Assembly: GCF_900639915.1 (NCBI RefSeq)
Contig: NZ_CAAAID010000017.1
Coordinates: forward strand, 1-48,808
DNA from: Legionella nagasakiensis
GTDB taxonomy: Bacteria > Pseudomonadota > Gammaproteobacteria > Legionellales > Legionellaceae
Reading direction: 5' to 3'
DNA length: 48,808 bases
Within the stretch, counting starts at the first letter, position 1, and each line of letters opens with the position of its first letter. Below, in pieces: positions 33,314 to 41,035 of the stretch. The notes beneath the pieces were generated by a model. The model saw nothing but the letters and a program-made list of their open reading frames with translations, searched no databases and was not told the origin of the DNA. The position numbers and the translations under genes are program-made.

Positions 33314-34834
33314 TTAAGACGTTATGGATGCAGAAGGCATCATTTGTTTGAATGATAATGCTTGCTGTAAGTCCGATAACTCGACCCGTTCTTCATGCCG
33401 CATGTCGGTAATGGTTCTGGCGACTTTAAGTAAGCGATGAAAAGCTCGTGCGGACAATTTCAGGCGATTAATGGCTTTGCTTAAAAATTCTTGTTCTTTT
33501 TTGCCTAAGAAACAGACTGTTTCGCAGTCTTTAGCGTTGAGTGCTGCATTAACGCATCCTTGTCTGTTTAATTGCAGTTGTCTAATCTCAGTAACGATTT
33601 TTCTTATTTTCATACTTTCTCCACCGGCTGTTTGATTTGGTTTGACAAGCTCATCCTCAGAAAGCGCATGTACTGTTACCTGCATGTCAATACGGTCAAG
33701 CAATGGGCCGGATAATTTGGCAAGATAACGATTTATTCGTTCAGGTGTGCATACACAAGTTGCTTTCGGATTCCCCCATTGACCACAGGGGCATGGATTC
33801 ATGGCGGCCAGCAATTGGAAGCGTGCAGGAAATTCGGTTTGGGTTGCTGCTCTGGAAATGCATATATGGCCTGATTCCAGTGGCTCACGCAAGGTTTCCA
33901 GGACTTGGCGGTGGAATTCTGGTAATTCATCAAGGAATAGTACGCCATGGTGGGCCAGTGAAATTTCACCCGGTCTCGGCGGGTTCCCTCCACCCACTAA
34001 AGCCACGGGCGATGCGGTATGATGAGGCGCCCTGAAAGGAGGCTCGCGCCAATGGGAAAAATTTAGCGATCGTCCACGAACGGATCGAATGGCTGCACAT
34101 TCTAAGGCCTGTGATTCAGATAATTCTGGCAGCAGCGTACAAAAGCGACTCGCTAGCATCGTTTTCCCACTGCCCGGAGGACCGCTTAATAAAATGCTAT
34201 GGCCACCACATGCGGCAATCTCCATGGCAAATTTTGCATGATTTTGACCTTTGATGTCCGACCAGTCTAATTCATGATCTTCTAGTGTGTTTTTTGGTCG
34301 TTCTGGCAAAGGATGTAAAGGGAGGCCTTGGCTTAGATAACCACAGACTGCACGTAAGTTATCAGCCGTTTTTACATCATTTTGTCCGGCAAGAGACGCT
34401 TCTTTTTCATTGGCACGAGCAATGATTAATTGATGTTGCTCGCGTTGTGAGGCAATCACGATCGGAATAATTCCTGAGATTCCTCGAAGATTACCATTCA
34501 ATGCCAGCTCTGCAATAAATTCATGGGAGTCTAGCTTATGAATAGGGATTTGTCCTGATGCAGCCAAAATGCCAATCGCGATGGGCAAATCAAACCCTCC
34601 ACCTGTCTTTGGTAAATCAGCTGGCGCAAGATTAACCGTTATTTTTCGACATGGAAATTCAAACTGGCTATTGATGATGGCGCTGCGCACGCGATCTTTG
34701 CTTTCTTTTACAGCAGTTTCTGCCAATCCTACGATGGTGAAAGCAGGTATGCCATTGGATAAGTGGACTTCCACTGAGACGGGTTGGGCATTAATGCCCA
34801 AAGCACTGCGCGTTTTAATAATAGCCAGGCTCAT
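33314..34834 (-). CDS. comM: Mg-chelatase-like AAA ATPase ComM (YifB)
   Basis: The 506-aa protein has the N-terminal Lon-protease-like domain (VEVHLSNGIPAFTIVGLAE, NLAPADLPKTGGGFDLPIAIG), the Walker A GPPGSGKTMLAS, Walker B FLDELPEF and a Mg-chelatase C-terminal part with ARAFHRLLKVARTI. ComM is a hexameric branch-migration helicase for integrating DNA during natural transformation, which is active in Legionella. The Zn-like CPCGQWGNPKATCVC cluster is normal for the family. The length is complete. Confidence 0.95.
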   Translation of the reverse strand: MSLAIIKTRSALGINAQPVSVEVHLSNGIPAFTIVGLAETAVKESKDRVRSAIINSQFEFPCRKITVNLAPADLPKTGGGFDLPIAIGILAASGQIPIHKLDSHEFIAELALNGNLRGISGIIPIVIASQREQHQLIIARANEKEASLAGQNDVKTADNLRAVCGYLSQGLPLHPLPERPKNTLEDHELDWSDIKGQNHAKFAMEIAACGGHSILLSGPPGSGKTMLASRFCTLLPELSESQALECAAIRSVRGRSLNFSHWREPPFRAPHHTASPVALVGGGNPPRPGEISLAHHGVLFLDELPEFHRQVLETLREPLESGHICISRAATQTEFPARFQLLAAMNPCPCGQWGNPKATCVCTPERINRYLAKLSGPLLDRIDMQVTVHALSEDELVKPNQTAGGESMKIRKIVTEIRQLQLNRQGCVNAALNAKDCETVCFLGKKEQEFLSKAINRLKLSARAFHRLLKVARTITDMRHEERVELSDLQQALSFKQMMPSASITS

Positions 34835-34952
34835 GATGATGCTCTATTTTTTAGGTTGGACCGGATTTATTCTACTTCATGAAAGAGAATTCGTCGATGT
34901 TTTCACAGAAGTGGTTTACAACATCCTAGAACTTGGATTAAATGTTGAATAT

Positions 34953-35216
34953 TTAACTGGAGGTATTGTTGTCTTTATTTGCAGCAAGTAAGGCATCGAC
35001 TTGCTTTTGCAATGCTTCAACTTTATCCCGGGTACGCGCTAGTACTTTGATTTGGATATCAAATTCTTCGCGAGTGACTAAATCCATTCGAGTGAATGCC
35101 GATTGTAATATTTCCCGGAATTTTTGTTGAATCTCATTTTCAAAATTTTGTACACTGGCGGGTAAAGTGGCGTAAAGTTTTTTTGCCAGCTCTTCAAATT
35201 GGCTGATTTCAACCAT
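34953..35216 (-). CDS. ubiK: UbiK accessory factor (YqiC/BMFP)
   Basis: The 87-aa protein has ISQFEELAKKLYATLPASVQ, a central helix LQSAFTRMDLVTREEFDIQ and a C-terminal coiled coil ARTRDKVEALQKQVDALL, as in YqiC. UbiK binds UbiJ and helps aerobic ubiquinone synthesis. The gene is divergent from glnK, the common arrangement, and just downstream of comM on the same strand (118 bases before it in transcription). Start ATG 35216 has AGGAG upstream. Confidence 0.92.
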   Translation of the reverse strand: MVEISQFEELAKKLYATLPASVQNFENEIQQKFREILQSAFTRMDLVTREEFDIQIKVLARTRDKVEALQKQVDALLAANKDNNTSS

Positions 35217-35262
35217 TACATAACTCCTGCTGCATCGTTTATTGCCCAGGATTAAAGTCTAA

Positions 35263-35664
<402 letters not shown>

Positions 35665-35727
35665 CGTTCTAGGAAAAATCTTTCCTCACATTATTTAGGG
35701 TCCATAGATAACAGGCCCTCCTGAGAT

Positions 35728-36189
35728 TTATCGTAATGACTGGGTTATAAAATCCCACTCTTGTGCACTGACTGGCATGACGGATAAGCGGTTGCCTTTA
35801 CGCAGCAGAGGCATTTGTTCCAGTTCAGGAGAGTGCTTAAGGGTCGTTAAGGAAATAAGTTCAGGAAATTTTTCTTTAAAACGAATGTCAACCATAAACC
35901 ACCTTGGATGTTCAGGAGTGCTGTTGGCATCCGGATGCTCGCTATTAGGATCAAACGCTGTATAATCCGGGTAAGCGGTACTGACCACTTCTGCAATCCC
36001 CACAATGCCTGGCGGATTGCAATTTGAATGATAAAAAAAGACCAAATCGCCAAGATTCATATCACGCATAAAATTGCGCGCTTGATAGTTACGTACACCA
36101 TCCCAAGGTGTTGTTTGTTGTGGTGATTTGCGTAAGTCGTCAATACTGAAACAAGAGGGTTCAGATTTCATTAACCAATAATGAGTCAT
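35728..36189 (-). CDS. EVE domain protein
   Basis: The 153-aa protein is an EVE (PUA-like) domain: YWLMKSEPSCFSIDDL, WDGVRNYQARNFMRDMNLGD, FYHSNCNPPGIVGIAEVV and PLLRKGNRLSVMPVS. EVE domains bind modified bases in DNA or RNA. ATG 36189 overlaps the stop of the 5-FTHF cyclo-ligase gene by 4 bases, so both are co-transcribed. No partner restriction or modification gene is adjacent. Confidence 0.92.
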   Translation of the reverse strand: MTHYWLMKSEPSCFSIDDLRKSPQQTTPWDGVRNYQARNFMRDMNLGDLVFFYHSNCNPPGIVGIAEVVSTAYPDYTAFDPNSEHPDANSTPEHPRWFMVDIRFKEKFPELISLTTLKHSPELEQMPLLRKGNRLSVMPVSAQEWDFITQSLR

Positions 36190-36761
36190 GATTTACTCCA
36201 ATAAATTGCACGTTCAGTTACAATCACGGATAACGGTATATCCCAGGGTTGTGGGGCAATGAACGAAAGACGTTGAAAATCGTACGCTACACCTATCAAA
36301 CAACGAGTTTTATATTTCTCTAACGTTCGATCATAATAGCCTGCCCCCATGCCTAGCCGTGTTCCCTGGTCGTCAAAAGCAACGAGGGGCATAAAAATAA
36401 TATCGAGTTCATCGGGTCTTAGAGCTTGTTCTGACTGACCACAGGGTTCTTGAATGCCAAAGCGGTTTTTATAAAATTGTGTTGCTGGCGTTGCCGGAAG
36501 AAATGACAAACTAAGATCTTCATTCAGTGTGGGAAAATAGCAATATTTGCCTTGCAAGGGAGCAGATTTCCATAAGCTGCCCAAGTCAACTTCACCATGA
36601 ACCGATTGATAAAGCGCTATGCGTTTGGCGTAGCGATATTTTTCTAGAGTGCGAATACGTGAGCATATTTTATTGGCTGCAGCTTGCTTATAATCAAGTG
36701 TCAAATTTTTGCGTATTAGTCGATACGTTTGTCTTAGTGCTTCTTTAAATCGGTCAGCCAT
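36186..36761 (-). CDS. 5-formyltetrahydrofolate cyclo-ligase
   Basis: The 191-aa enzyme converts 5-formyl-THF to 5,10-methenyl-THF. It has DRFKEALRQTYRLIRKNLTL, the phosphate-binding YFPTLNEDLSLSFL, and IIFMPLVAFDDQGTRLGMGAGYYDRTLEKYK-type core (the second half of this stretch is the best match). ATG 36761 is chosen; the frame to 36812 adds a hydrophobic N-terminus unlike the family. No ribosome site is clear. No 6S RNA is seen upstream, unlike in many relatives. Confidence 0.9.
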   Translation of the reverse strand: MADRFKEALRQTYRLIRKNLTLDYKQAAANKICSRIRTLEKYRYAKRIALYQSVHGEVDLGSLWKSAPLQGKYCYFPTLNEDLSLSFLPATPATQFYKNRFGIQEPCGQSEQALRPDELDIIFMPLVAFDDQGTRLGMGAGYYDRTLEKYKTRCLIGVAYDFQRLSFIAPQPWDIPLSVIVTERAIYWSKS

Positions 36762-36958
36762 AATAAATTGGTTAGATAATTTTTTATTGATTATCACGTA
36801 GATATATTTCATAGTTCAAGACAAATGAAAAAATAGCTAGGCAAAAAAAAAAAAATAGGGTATATAGCTTGCACCTTTTTAAGTCTTTGCTTCATAAGGG
36901 TAATAATAGTTATCGCAGGAGCAAAGAGTATTGCTATTTAAACTTTCGAGAGGATAGC

Positions 36959-37138
36959 ATGACTGAACTATATGATGAAGAAGAAAAAGAGCTGATTGCA
37001 GAAGACGAGTTTGTAGAAGCGGATGAGATTATTTTAGATGATTCTAACCGTCCGCCTTCTGATGCACGCAAGCGTTTGGAAAATTTATTAGAAGAAAAGC
37101 GCCTGCGTGATGAATTAGAAGATTTTCTTGACTACTAA
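36959..37138 (+). CDS. PA3496-family small protein
   Basis: The 59-aa acidic protein ends with the conserved SDARKRLENLLEEKRLRDEL type stretch and DFLDY, as in PA3496-family putative envelope-integrity proteins. The N-terminus is very Glu/Asp-rich. ATG 36959 has GAGAGG 6 bases upstream; a longer frame from 36869 is rejected. It overlaps the following pabC-like gene by 11 bases. Confidence 0.8.
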   Translation: MTELYDEEEKELIAEDEFVEADEIILDDSNRPPSDARKRLENLLEEKRLRDELEDFLDY

Positions 37139-37964
37139 GACTTGTGAGCAGGCTATACCGTTCTTGGCCGATGATCGAATTTTTCTGGGTGAAGGATTGT
37201 TTGAAACCATAAAAATTATAAATCATCGTCCTTGTTATGCCGAGCTGCACTGGCAGCGCATGTCAAGTGCCGCCTCAAAACTTCAAATTTCTTATGAACA
37301 AAGTTATGAAGCATGGTATGAATTGCTTCTTCAATGCATAGGCTGTGCAAAGCTTCAAACTGGCGGGATAAGGGTGATTTTAACAAGTGGCCGTGCTACC
37401 CGTGGGCTGTGTGTTCAGGGTGATCACCCAAGCTTGCTGTTAGAACCATTTGTCTATCAGTCGATGTGCCAGGCGTTGAATCTGGTAACTGCCCCTTGGT
37501 TGCGTGATGCAAATAACCCTGTTTATCAATTGAAAACGGTTAATTACCTGGAATCCATTTTAGCCCGTCGACATGCTCTATCCATGAACGCCGATGATGC
37601 TTTATTTTTTAATATGCAGCATCATATTACTGAGACTACAGTCGCTAATCTTTTTGTGATTCATCAAAATAAGCTCTATACACCACCCATTACCTGTGGG
37701 GTGCTACCAGGCATTATAAGAAATCGTTTATTGAGTTTGTGCCTGAAACATACTATTGAATGCCAAGAAGAGGTTTTGCAAAAAGAATGGATTATAAATG
37801 CTGATGCTGTATTTGTTACCAATGTTTTACAAGGCATTAGACCAGTCCGATCTTTGGACGGCGTTCTATTAAATCTCGAACATCCTTTATTAAACCAACT
37901 GCAGGATCTGTTAAAAGAGGATGAAGAATTATCCATTGCGCTTAAGCTGTCTAACTCTAAATAA
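37128..37964 (+). CDS. pabC: Aminotransferase class IV, likely 4-amino-4-deoxychorismate lyase
   Basis: The 278-aa PLP enzyme has LADDRIFLGEGLFETIKIIN, the catalytic Lys in YQLKTVNYLESILARRHA, ADDALFFNMQHHITETTVANL and CGVLPGIIRNRLL. The fold-type IV class includes PabC (folate), IlvE and Dat; the short length and DDRIFLGEGLFET suit PabC best. The start is TTG 37128 inside the upstream gene, as no ATG precedes it in this frame. Its 3' end overlaps the convergent TVP38 gene by 36 bases. Confidence 0.82.
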   Translation: MTTKTCEQAIPFLADDRIFLGEGLFETIKIINHRPCYAELHWQRMSSAASKLQISYEQSYEAWYELLLQCIGCAKLQTGGIRVILTSGRATRGLCVQGDHPSLLLEPFVYQSMCQALNLVTAPWLRDANNPVYQLKTVNYLESILARRHALSMNADDALFFNMQHHITETTVANLFVIHQNKLYTPPITCGVLPGIIRNRLLSLCLKHTIECQEEVLQKEWIINADAVFVTNVLQGIRPVRSLDGVLLNLEHPLLNQLQDLLKEDEELSIALKLSNSK

Positions 37965-38561
37965 GATAAGCAAGACACCAAGAGAAACTAGAAAAAATAA
38001 ACTGATTCGTTTATAGAGTTCGCCTGAATGAATAAGCATATCCATGCCAGCATAGCCACAATAAGTTGAAACAATTTCGGTGGGGATCAAAAAAATGATG
38101 GTGGTCATGAAATAATGACTAAATTTTATACGCGTTAGGCCTAAGCCGTAATTGACTAAACTAAAAGGAACAATTGGTACGATGCGCAATAAAGCTATAA
38201 ATTGCCAGCCCCACCGTTCGACGCCTGTAATAAGCTTGTTTATTGGTTTATTTTGTTTGTTGGCTAGCCAATCAAAAGCGAAATGACGACTAATAAAAAA
38301 AGCACAACTAGCCCCTAAAGTGGCACCTATTAAATTAAATAATGTACCGAGGATAGGACCAAAGAGGATTCCTCCTGCTAAGGTCAAAACCATCGTAGGC
38401 AAGAAAGAAAGTGTTGCAAAACAATATAAAAGTAAAAATATAAGAGGGGCAATGAAACCTAATTTATCAATCCAATGGATGATGATTGGGATATTTTGTT
38501 GAAAAATAGACGCGCAAACAGCCAACGCTGCTATCGCGAGAGCGATGCAGAGTCCTTTCAT
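37929..38561 (-). CDS. TVP38/TMEM64 family (VTT/DedA-like) membrane protein
   Basis: The 210-aa membrane protein has six helices and the VTT core: AGGILFGPILGTLFNLIGAT, CAFFISRHFAFDWL, and the conserved LLRIVPIVPFSLVNYGLGLT with PFSLVNY. Proteins of this group move or organise lipids or undecaprenyl phosphate, though the precise role here is unknown. It ends just before the Dot/Icm region on the opposite strand. Confidence 0.92.
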   Translation of the reverse strand: MKGLCIALAIAALAVCASIFQQNIPIIIHWIDKLGFIAPLIFLLLYCFATLSFLPTMVLTLAGGILFGPILGTLFNLIGATLGASCAFFISRHFAFDWLANKQNKPINKLITGVERWGWQFIALLRIVPIVPFSLVNYGLGLTRIKFSHYFMTTIIFLIPTEIVSTYCGYAGMDMLIHSGELYKRISLFFLVSLGVLLILFRVRQLKRNG

Positions 38562-38685
38562 GAATAGCAGTAATTAAGCAGCATGCTGGCTACTTTATTA
38601 CAGGTATTTATTTAAGGCAAGCTAATAAAACCTTAATCTTTGATGTGTATGATGGACTCAGAGGGTTATTTTATGCGGAGCTATC

Positions 38686-38958
38686 ATGAGTGGCAGCACA
38701 ACGTACATGCTTGATAGATTAAAGCTTGGGCATCCATCGACTTCGGTCCAAGTAGGTGAATCTGAAACGAGCCAGAAAAGCAAAGAAATCAAAACGGACT
38801 CACCTATTCATGATCAGCCTACCCAGGAAGAACAGGTAGGGGATGATAAGAATCTGGAATTACAGCCAACTCCGACGAACAATGCTTCTCCTGCTTTAGC
38901 TGATGTGTTAGCCAAATGTCTTTTGCCACAAGATAAAAACGAAAATACTATATTCTAG
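38686..38958 (+). CDS. Small disordered protein next to icmT, function unknown
   Basis: The 90-aa protein is rich in Gln, Glu, Ser, Thr and Lys (ESETSQKSKEIKTDSPIHDQ, TQEEQVGDDKNLELQPTPTN) with short ordered ends MSGSTTYMLDRLKLGHPST and ALADVLAKCLLPQD. No membrane helix or signal peptide is present. ATG 38686 follows GGAGCTATC. It is 84 bases before icmT on the same strand, with a separate promoter before icmT. I do not recognise it; a Dot/Icm accessory or a substrate are both possible. Confidence 0.55.
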   Translation: MSGSTTYMLDRLKLGHPSTSVQVGESETSQKSKEIKTDSPIHDQPTQEEQVGDDKNLELQPTPTNNASPALADVLAKCLLPQDKNENTIF

Positions 38959-38983
38959 CTATTATATTAACAGTCTCTAAAGC

Positions 38984-39011
38984 TTGCATTGCCTTTTCTG
39001 CACGATATACT
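38984..39011 (+). promoter_or_regulatory. Putative icmTS promoter
   Basis: TTGCAT (38984-38989) and TATACT (39006-39011) are 16 bases apart, 31 bases before icmT. TATACT is the -10 form found at several Legionella icm promoters. It recurs before icmQ and icmP in this window. Confidence 0.6.
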
Positions 39012-39042
39012 TTAACTTAAACAGGCAAGAAAGAGGAATGGT

Positions 39043-39300
39043 ATGGCTGGATTTTCGCAAACATCGCATTGGCGTGATTCTGCTCGCAGCGCCCGTTTTT
39101 TTGTAGTGGATGCTAGAGCAGCATTTCCTATTTTTCTTTTTCTAATGCATATTCGTATTTGGACTGGCATATTGGTCATCGTCTCGGCTATATTTTTTGG
39201 TGTTCTTGAACACTATGGTTTTACTGTGCCGGTTTTTTTACGTTGGATCAGGACGTTTATCGCCGGTAGTGTGAAATCTTCGCAGCCTTGGTGGCGTTAA
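39043..39300 (+). CDS. icmT: Dot/Icm secretion protein IcmT (DotS)
   Basis: The 85-aa protein is IcmT: SHWRDSARSARFFVVDARAA, then FPIFLFLMHIRIWTGILVIV and LEHYGFTVPVFLRWIRTFIA. It has one or two membrane helices and a basic end. It is needed for pore formation and exit from host cells in Legionella. The gene precedes icmS by 2 bases, as in the L. pneumophila region. ATG has AAGAGGA upstream. Confidence 0.95.
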   Translation: MAGFSQTSHWRDSARSARFFVVDARAAFPIFLFLMHIRIWTGILVIVSAIFFGVLEHYGFTVPVFLRWIRTFIAGSVKSSQPWWR

Positions 39301-39302
39301 CT

Positions 39303-39647
39303 ATGAAAATAGACATCAGCAAAGGCATGGCATTAATCGCGGCCAGTATGAATGCAAAATTTTATTTGAACGATCGATTTGTCAGTTTTGATGAGGTATT
39401 TTCCGCGACTGGATTATTACCAGCGATCGCTAAGCGTGCCGACCAACTTTGTTCATTATGTCTCGGGTATGGTTTAGGCGTAAGCTTCGATGAAGCAGAA
39501 AATGCGCTTTTAGGAACCCGGGTTGTGTTTGATGAAGTCACGCCAAATGTGTTGCGGTTGTTATGCATGACGGATGTGTTGAATGAATTGATTCAAGGTG
39601 GGCCAAGTCGCGATTATACACCTTTGGATGAATTGATGTATGATTAG
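39303..39647 (+). CDS. icmS: Dot/Icm type IVB adaptor IcmS
   Basis: The 114-aa acidic cytosolic protein is IcmS: GMALIAASMNAKFYLNDRFV, ATGLLPAIAKRADQLCSLCL, FDEVTPNVLRLLCMTDVLNE and PSRDYTPLDELMYD. With IcmW it forms an effector adaptor that docks on IcmO/DotL. ATG 39303 gives the family start; a frame from 39288 merely overlaps icmT. It is among the most conserved Dot/Icm proteins, making this assignment firm. Confidence 0.97.
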   Translation: MKIDISKGMALIAASMNAKFYLNDRFVSFDEVFSATGLLPAIAKRADQLCSLCLGYGLGVSFDEAENALLGTRVVFDEVTPNVLRLLCMTDVLNELIQGGPSRDYTPLDELMYD

Positions 39648-39654
39648 GTAAAGT

Positions 39655-39670
39655 GTAAAGAATGTGCAAA
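39655..39670 (+). promoter_or_regulatory. CpxR-like site before the FIR gene
   Basis: GTAAA (39655-39659), six bases, then GCAAA (39666-39670) is one mismatch from the GTAAA-N6-GWAAA Legionella CpxR pattern. A further GTAAA lies at 39648. CpxR controls icmR and other icm genes in L. pneumophila, so position and sequence agree. Confidence 0.5.
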
Positions 39671-39681
39671 TAAAGGATGAT

Positions 39682-39697
39682 TTAAGGTTTTATTAAG
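39682..39697 (-). promoter_or_regulatory. PmrA-like direct repeat before the FIR gene
   Basis: On the minus strand CTTAA-N6-CTTAA is present (TTAAG at 39682-39686 and 39693-39697 on the plus strand); a third TTAAG is at 39708-39712. The pattern is like Legionella PmrA boxes, but the orientation and low-complexity AT context make it tentative. Confidence 0.3.
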
Positions 39698-39747
39698 TTA
39701 AATTCTGTTAAGCTATCTTTAACAACAAACATATTTTTGAGATTACT

Positions 39748-40107
39748 ATGGCAGTGTCAAATCGATGGGACAGAGTAAGAAGTGAAGGTTCTAGTGACGG
39801 TCTTAGCACGCATGGTCTTTTTAGTGGAGAGGCCTCGTCAGGAGTTTCGACGAAAGAGGCTGCGGTGAAGGCCTCGCAGAATGTAGAAAATCTTCTTGGA
39901 GCAACCACCCGTGCAGAGGCCATTTCACCTTCAGAGTCTGGTAAACAAGCGGTTGCAACGCTTTCTACCTGCACGAGGCAAATCAAGGCAGAGATTTATG
40001 GAGAACCTGCTCAGAAAGTTGTAGCAGGAGAGCAACAATCAGTGGCTTCAACGGCTAAAGAAACTGAAGAGCATCATGAGGAGCATCAATCATCACTCAG
40101 AATATAA
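39748..40107 (+). CDS. FIR-type protein at the icmR position (functional homologue of icmR, putative)
   Basis: The 119-aa protein lies between icmS and icmQ, the position of icmR. It shows no clear IcmR identity, as expected for FIR genes, which vary between Legionella species yet chaperone the conserved IcmQ. It is small and hydrophilic, with helix-forming parts STKEAAVKASQNVENLLGA and SGKQAVATLSTCTRQIKAEI, the kind used for IcmQ binding, and a Glu/His-rich end (KETEEHHEEHQSSLRI). Its function is inferred from position and size only. A CpxR-like site and TATCTT hexamer lie upstream. Confidence 0.75.
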   Translation: MAVSNRWDRVRSEGSSDGLSTHGLFSGEASSGVSTKEAAVKASQNVENLLGATTRAEAISPSESGKQAVATLSTCTRQIKAEIYGEPAQKVVAGEQQSVASTAKETEEHHEEHQSSLRI

Positions 40108-40364
40108 GTCAATGAATTGAATAAACCTTAAAACGTGTTACCATTCCAGAATAAATGTGCTGCACACCAGTCTACATAGAGATGAATTGGTGCTATAATT
40201 TACAATAAACCAAGGGTGTGCCTGCAAATCCGACTGCGTTCAGCACCAACTTGTTGATCTGTTTATGCCCGCCCGCCTGTCTCCGCAACGTTGTCTCGTG
40301 CGAATATTTTGTGGTGAGGGGGGTGTCTTAGTATACTCAAAATGGTGGTAATATCCTGACTTTT
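40108..40364. promoter_or_regulatory. icmQ upstream region with consensus promoter and GC-rich leader
   Basis: A TATAAT (40194-40199) with TCTACA 17 bases before it (40171-40176) forms a near-consensus promoter about 165 bases before icmQ. A GC-rich stretch follows (about 40205-40320), including GCCCGCCCGCCTGTCTCCGC, unlike the AT-rich surroundings. TATACT at 40332-40337 with TTGTGG 17 bases upstream could be a second icmQ promoter. Inverted pairs include GCACACC/GGTGTGC (40162-40168, 40215-40221) and TTGGTGCT/AGCACCAA (40187-40194, 40242-40249). No gene is seen. Confidence 0.5.
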
Positions 40365-40964
40365 ATGAAAGATGAATTATCCGAAGAACAAGCGAACTCC
40401 ATATTAAAGGCTCTGGATGATGCAATTGAGCAAGGTCCGTGGGATGAGTCAAATTTTTTGCGGGTGATTGGTAAAAAATTACGTGAAATTCGCGAACGTT
40501 TTGCGAGTCAGGTTCATTTATCTGATCAAGAAAAAGAAAAAATACCTTCTCATCTGGCTAACCGAATTGCTTTGCGTAGCGGTCAGCGGGAAATTTTCGT
40601 GGCACTTTATTCTTCTACTGGCAGTAATCTGTCGTCCTGGGAGCGGATTGTGGCTAATCTGCCAAGCCAAATGATTTCAAGGCCAATCTATGCCAACGAG
40701 AAAGACGTTAAAGAAATCATAGGAACCAAAGAAAATAAAATAAATGAAGGGTATGTTTCCATTTACATCAGTCAAAATGATATTTTGCCTACTCCTGCAG
40801 AAAAAACGCCCGTTGATAAGCTCGGTAAGTCATTATTAACGCTAAAAGACAGGGCGTTGAAATTGGAAAATATTGATCGCTTCGTCCATATTTCCGGTAC
40901 ATATAAATACACTGGTGGCCGGTTGATTAAAGTTTCCAATCATGAATTAGAAAGGCCTATGTAA
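40365..40964 (+). CDS. icmQ: Dot/Icm secretion protein IcmQ
   Basis: The 199-aa protein is IcmQ, with the FIR/IcmR-binding N-terminal helices (EEQANSILKALDDAIEQGPW, VIGKKLREIRERFASQV) and a C-terminal ADP-ribosyltransferase-like NAD-binding domain (YVSIYISQNDILPTP, KTPVDKLGKSLLTLKDRALK). IcmQ can insert in membranes unless held by its partner. ATG 40365 has a weak ribosome site. The partner-binding N-terminal part should co-vary with the FIR protein. Confidence 0.93.
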   Translation: MKDELSEEQANSILKALDDAIEQGPWDESNFLRVIGKKLREIRERFASQVHLSDQEKEKIPSHLANRIALRSGQREIFVALYSSTGSNLSSWERIVANLPSQMISRPIYANEKDVKEIIGTKENKINEGYVSIYISQNDILPTPAEKTPVDKLGKSLLTLKDRALKLENIDRFVHISGTYKYTGGRLIKVSNHELERPM

Positions 40965-40996
40965 GCTGGATATCGCAAAACAGTTAAAAATAGGTA

Positions 40997-41002
40997 TATA
41001 CT
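40997..41002 (+). promoter_or_regulatory. TATACT -10-like hexamer before icmP
   Basis: TATACT is 33 bases before icmP and embedded in GGTATATACTTTATTTAAG, close to the ATATACTTTA seen before icmT. It is probably the -10 box of an icmPO promoter. Confidence 0.5.
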
Positions 41003-41035
41003 TTATTTAAGTAGTCTTTAACCTATTAATCTCAG

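Noticed and set aside
33703-34035. 110-codon plus-strand frame
   Set aside because: It is antisense to comM, a well-supported gene.
36813-36958. 6S RNA (ssrS) expected near the 5-FTHF cyclo-ligase gene
   Set aside because: The gap is too short and shows no long 6S-type hairpin.
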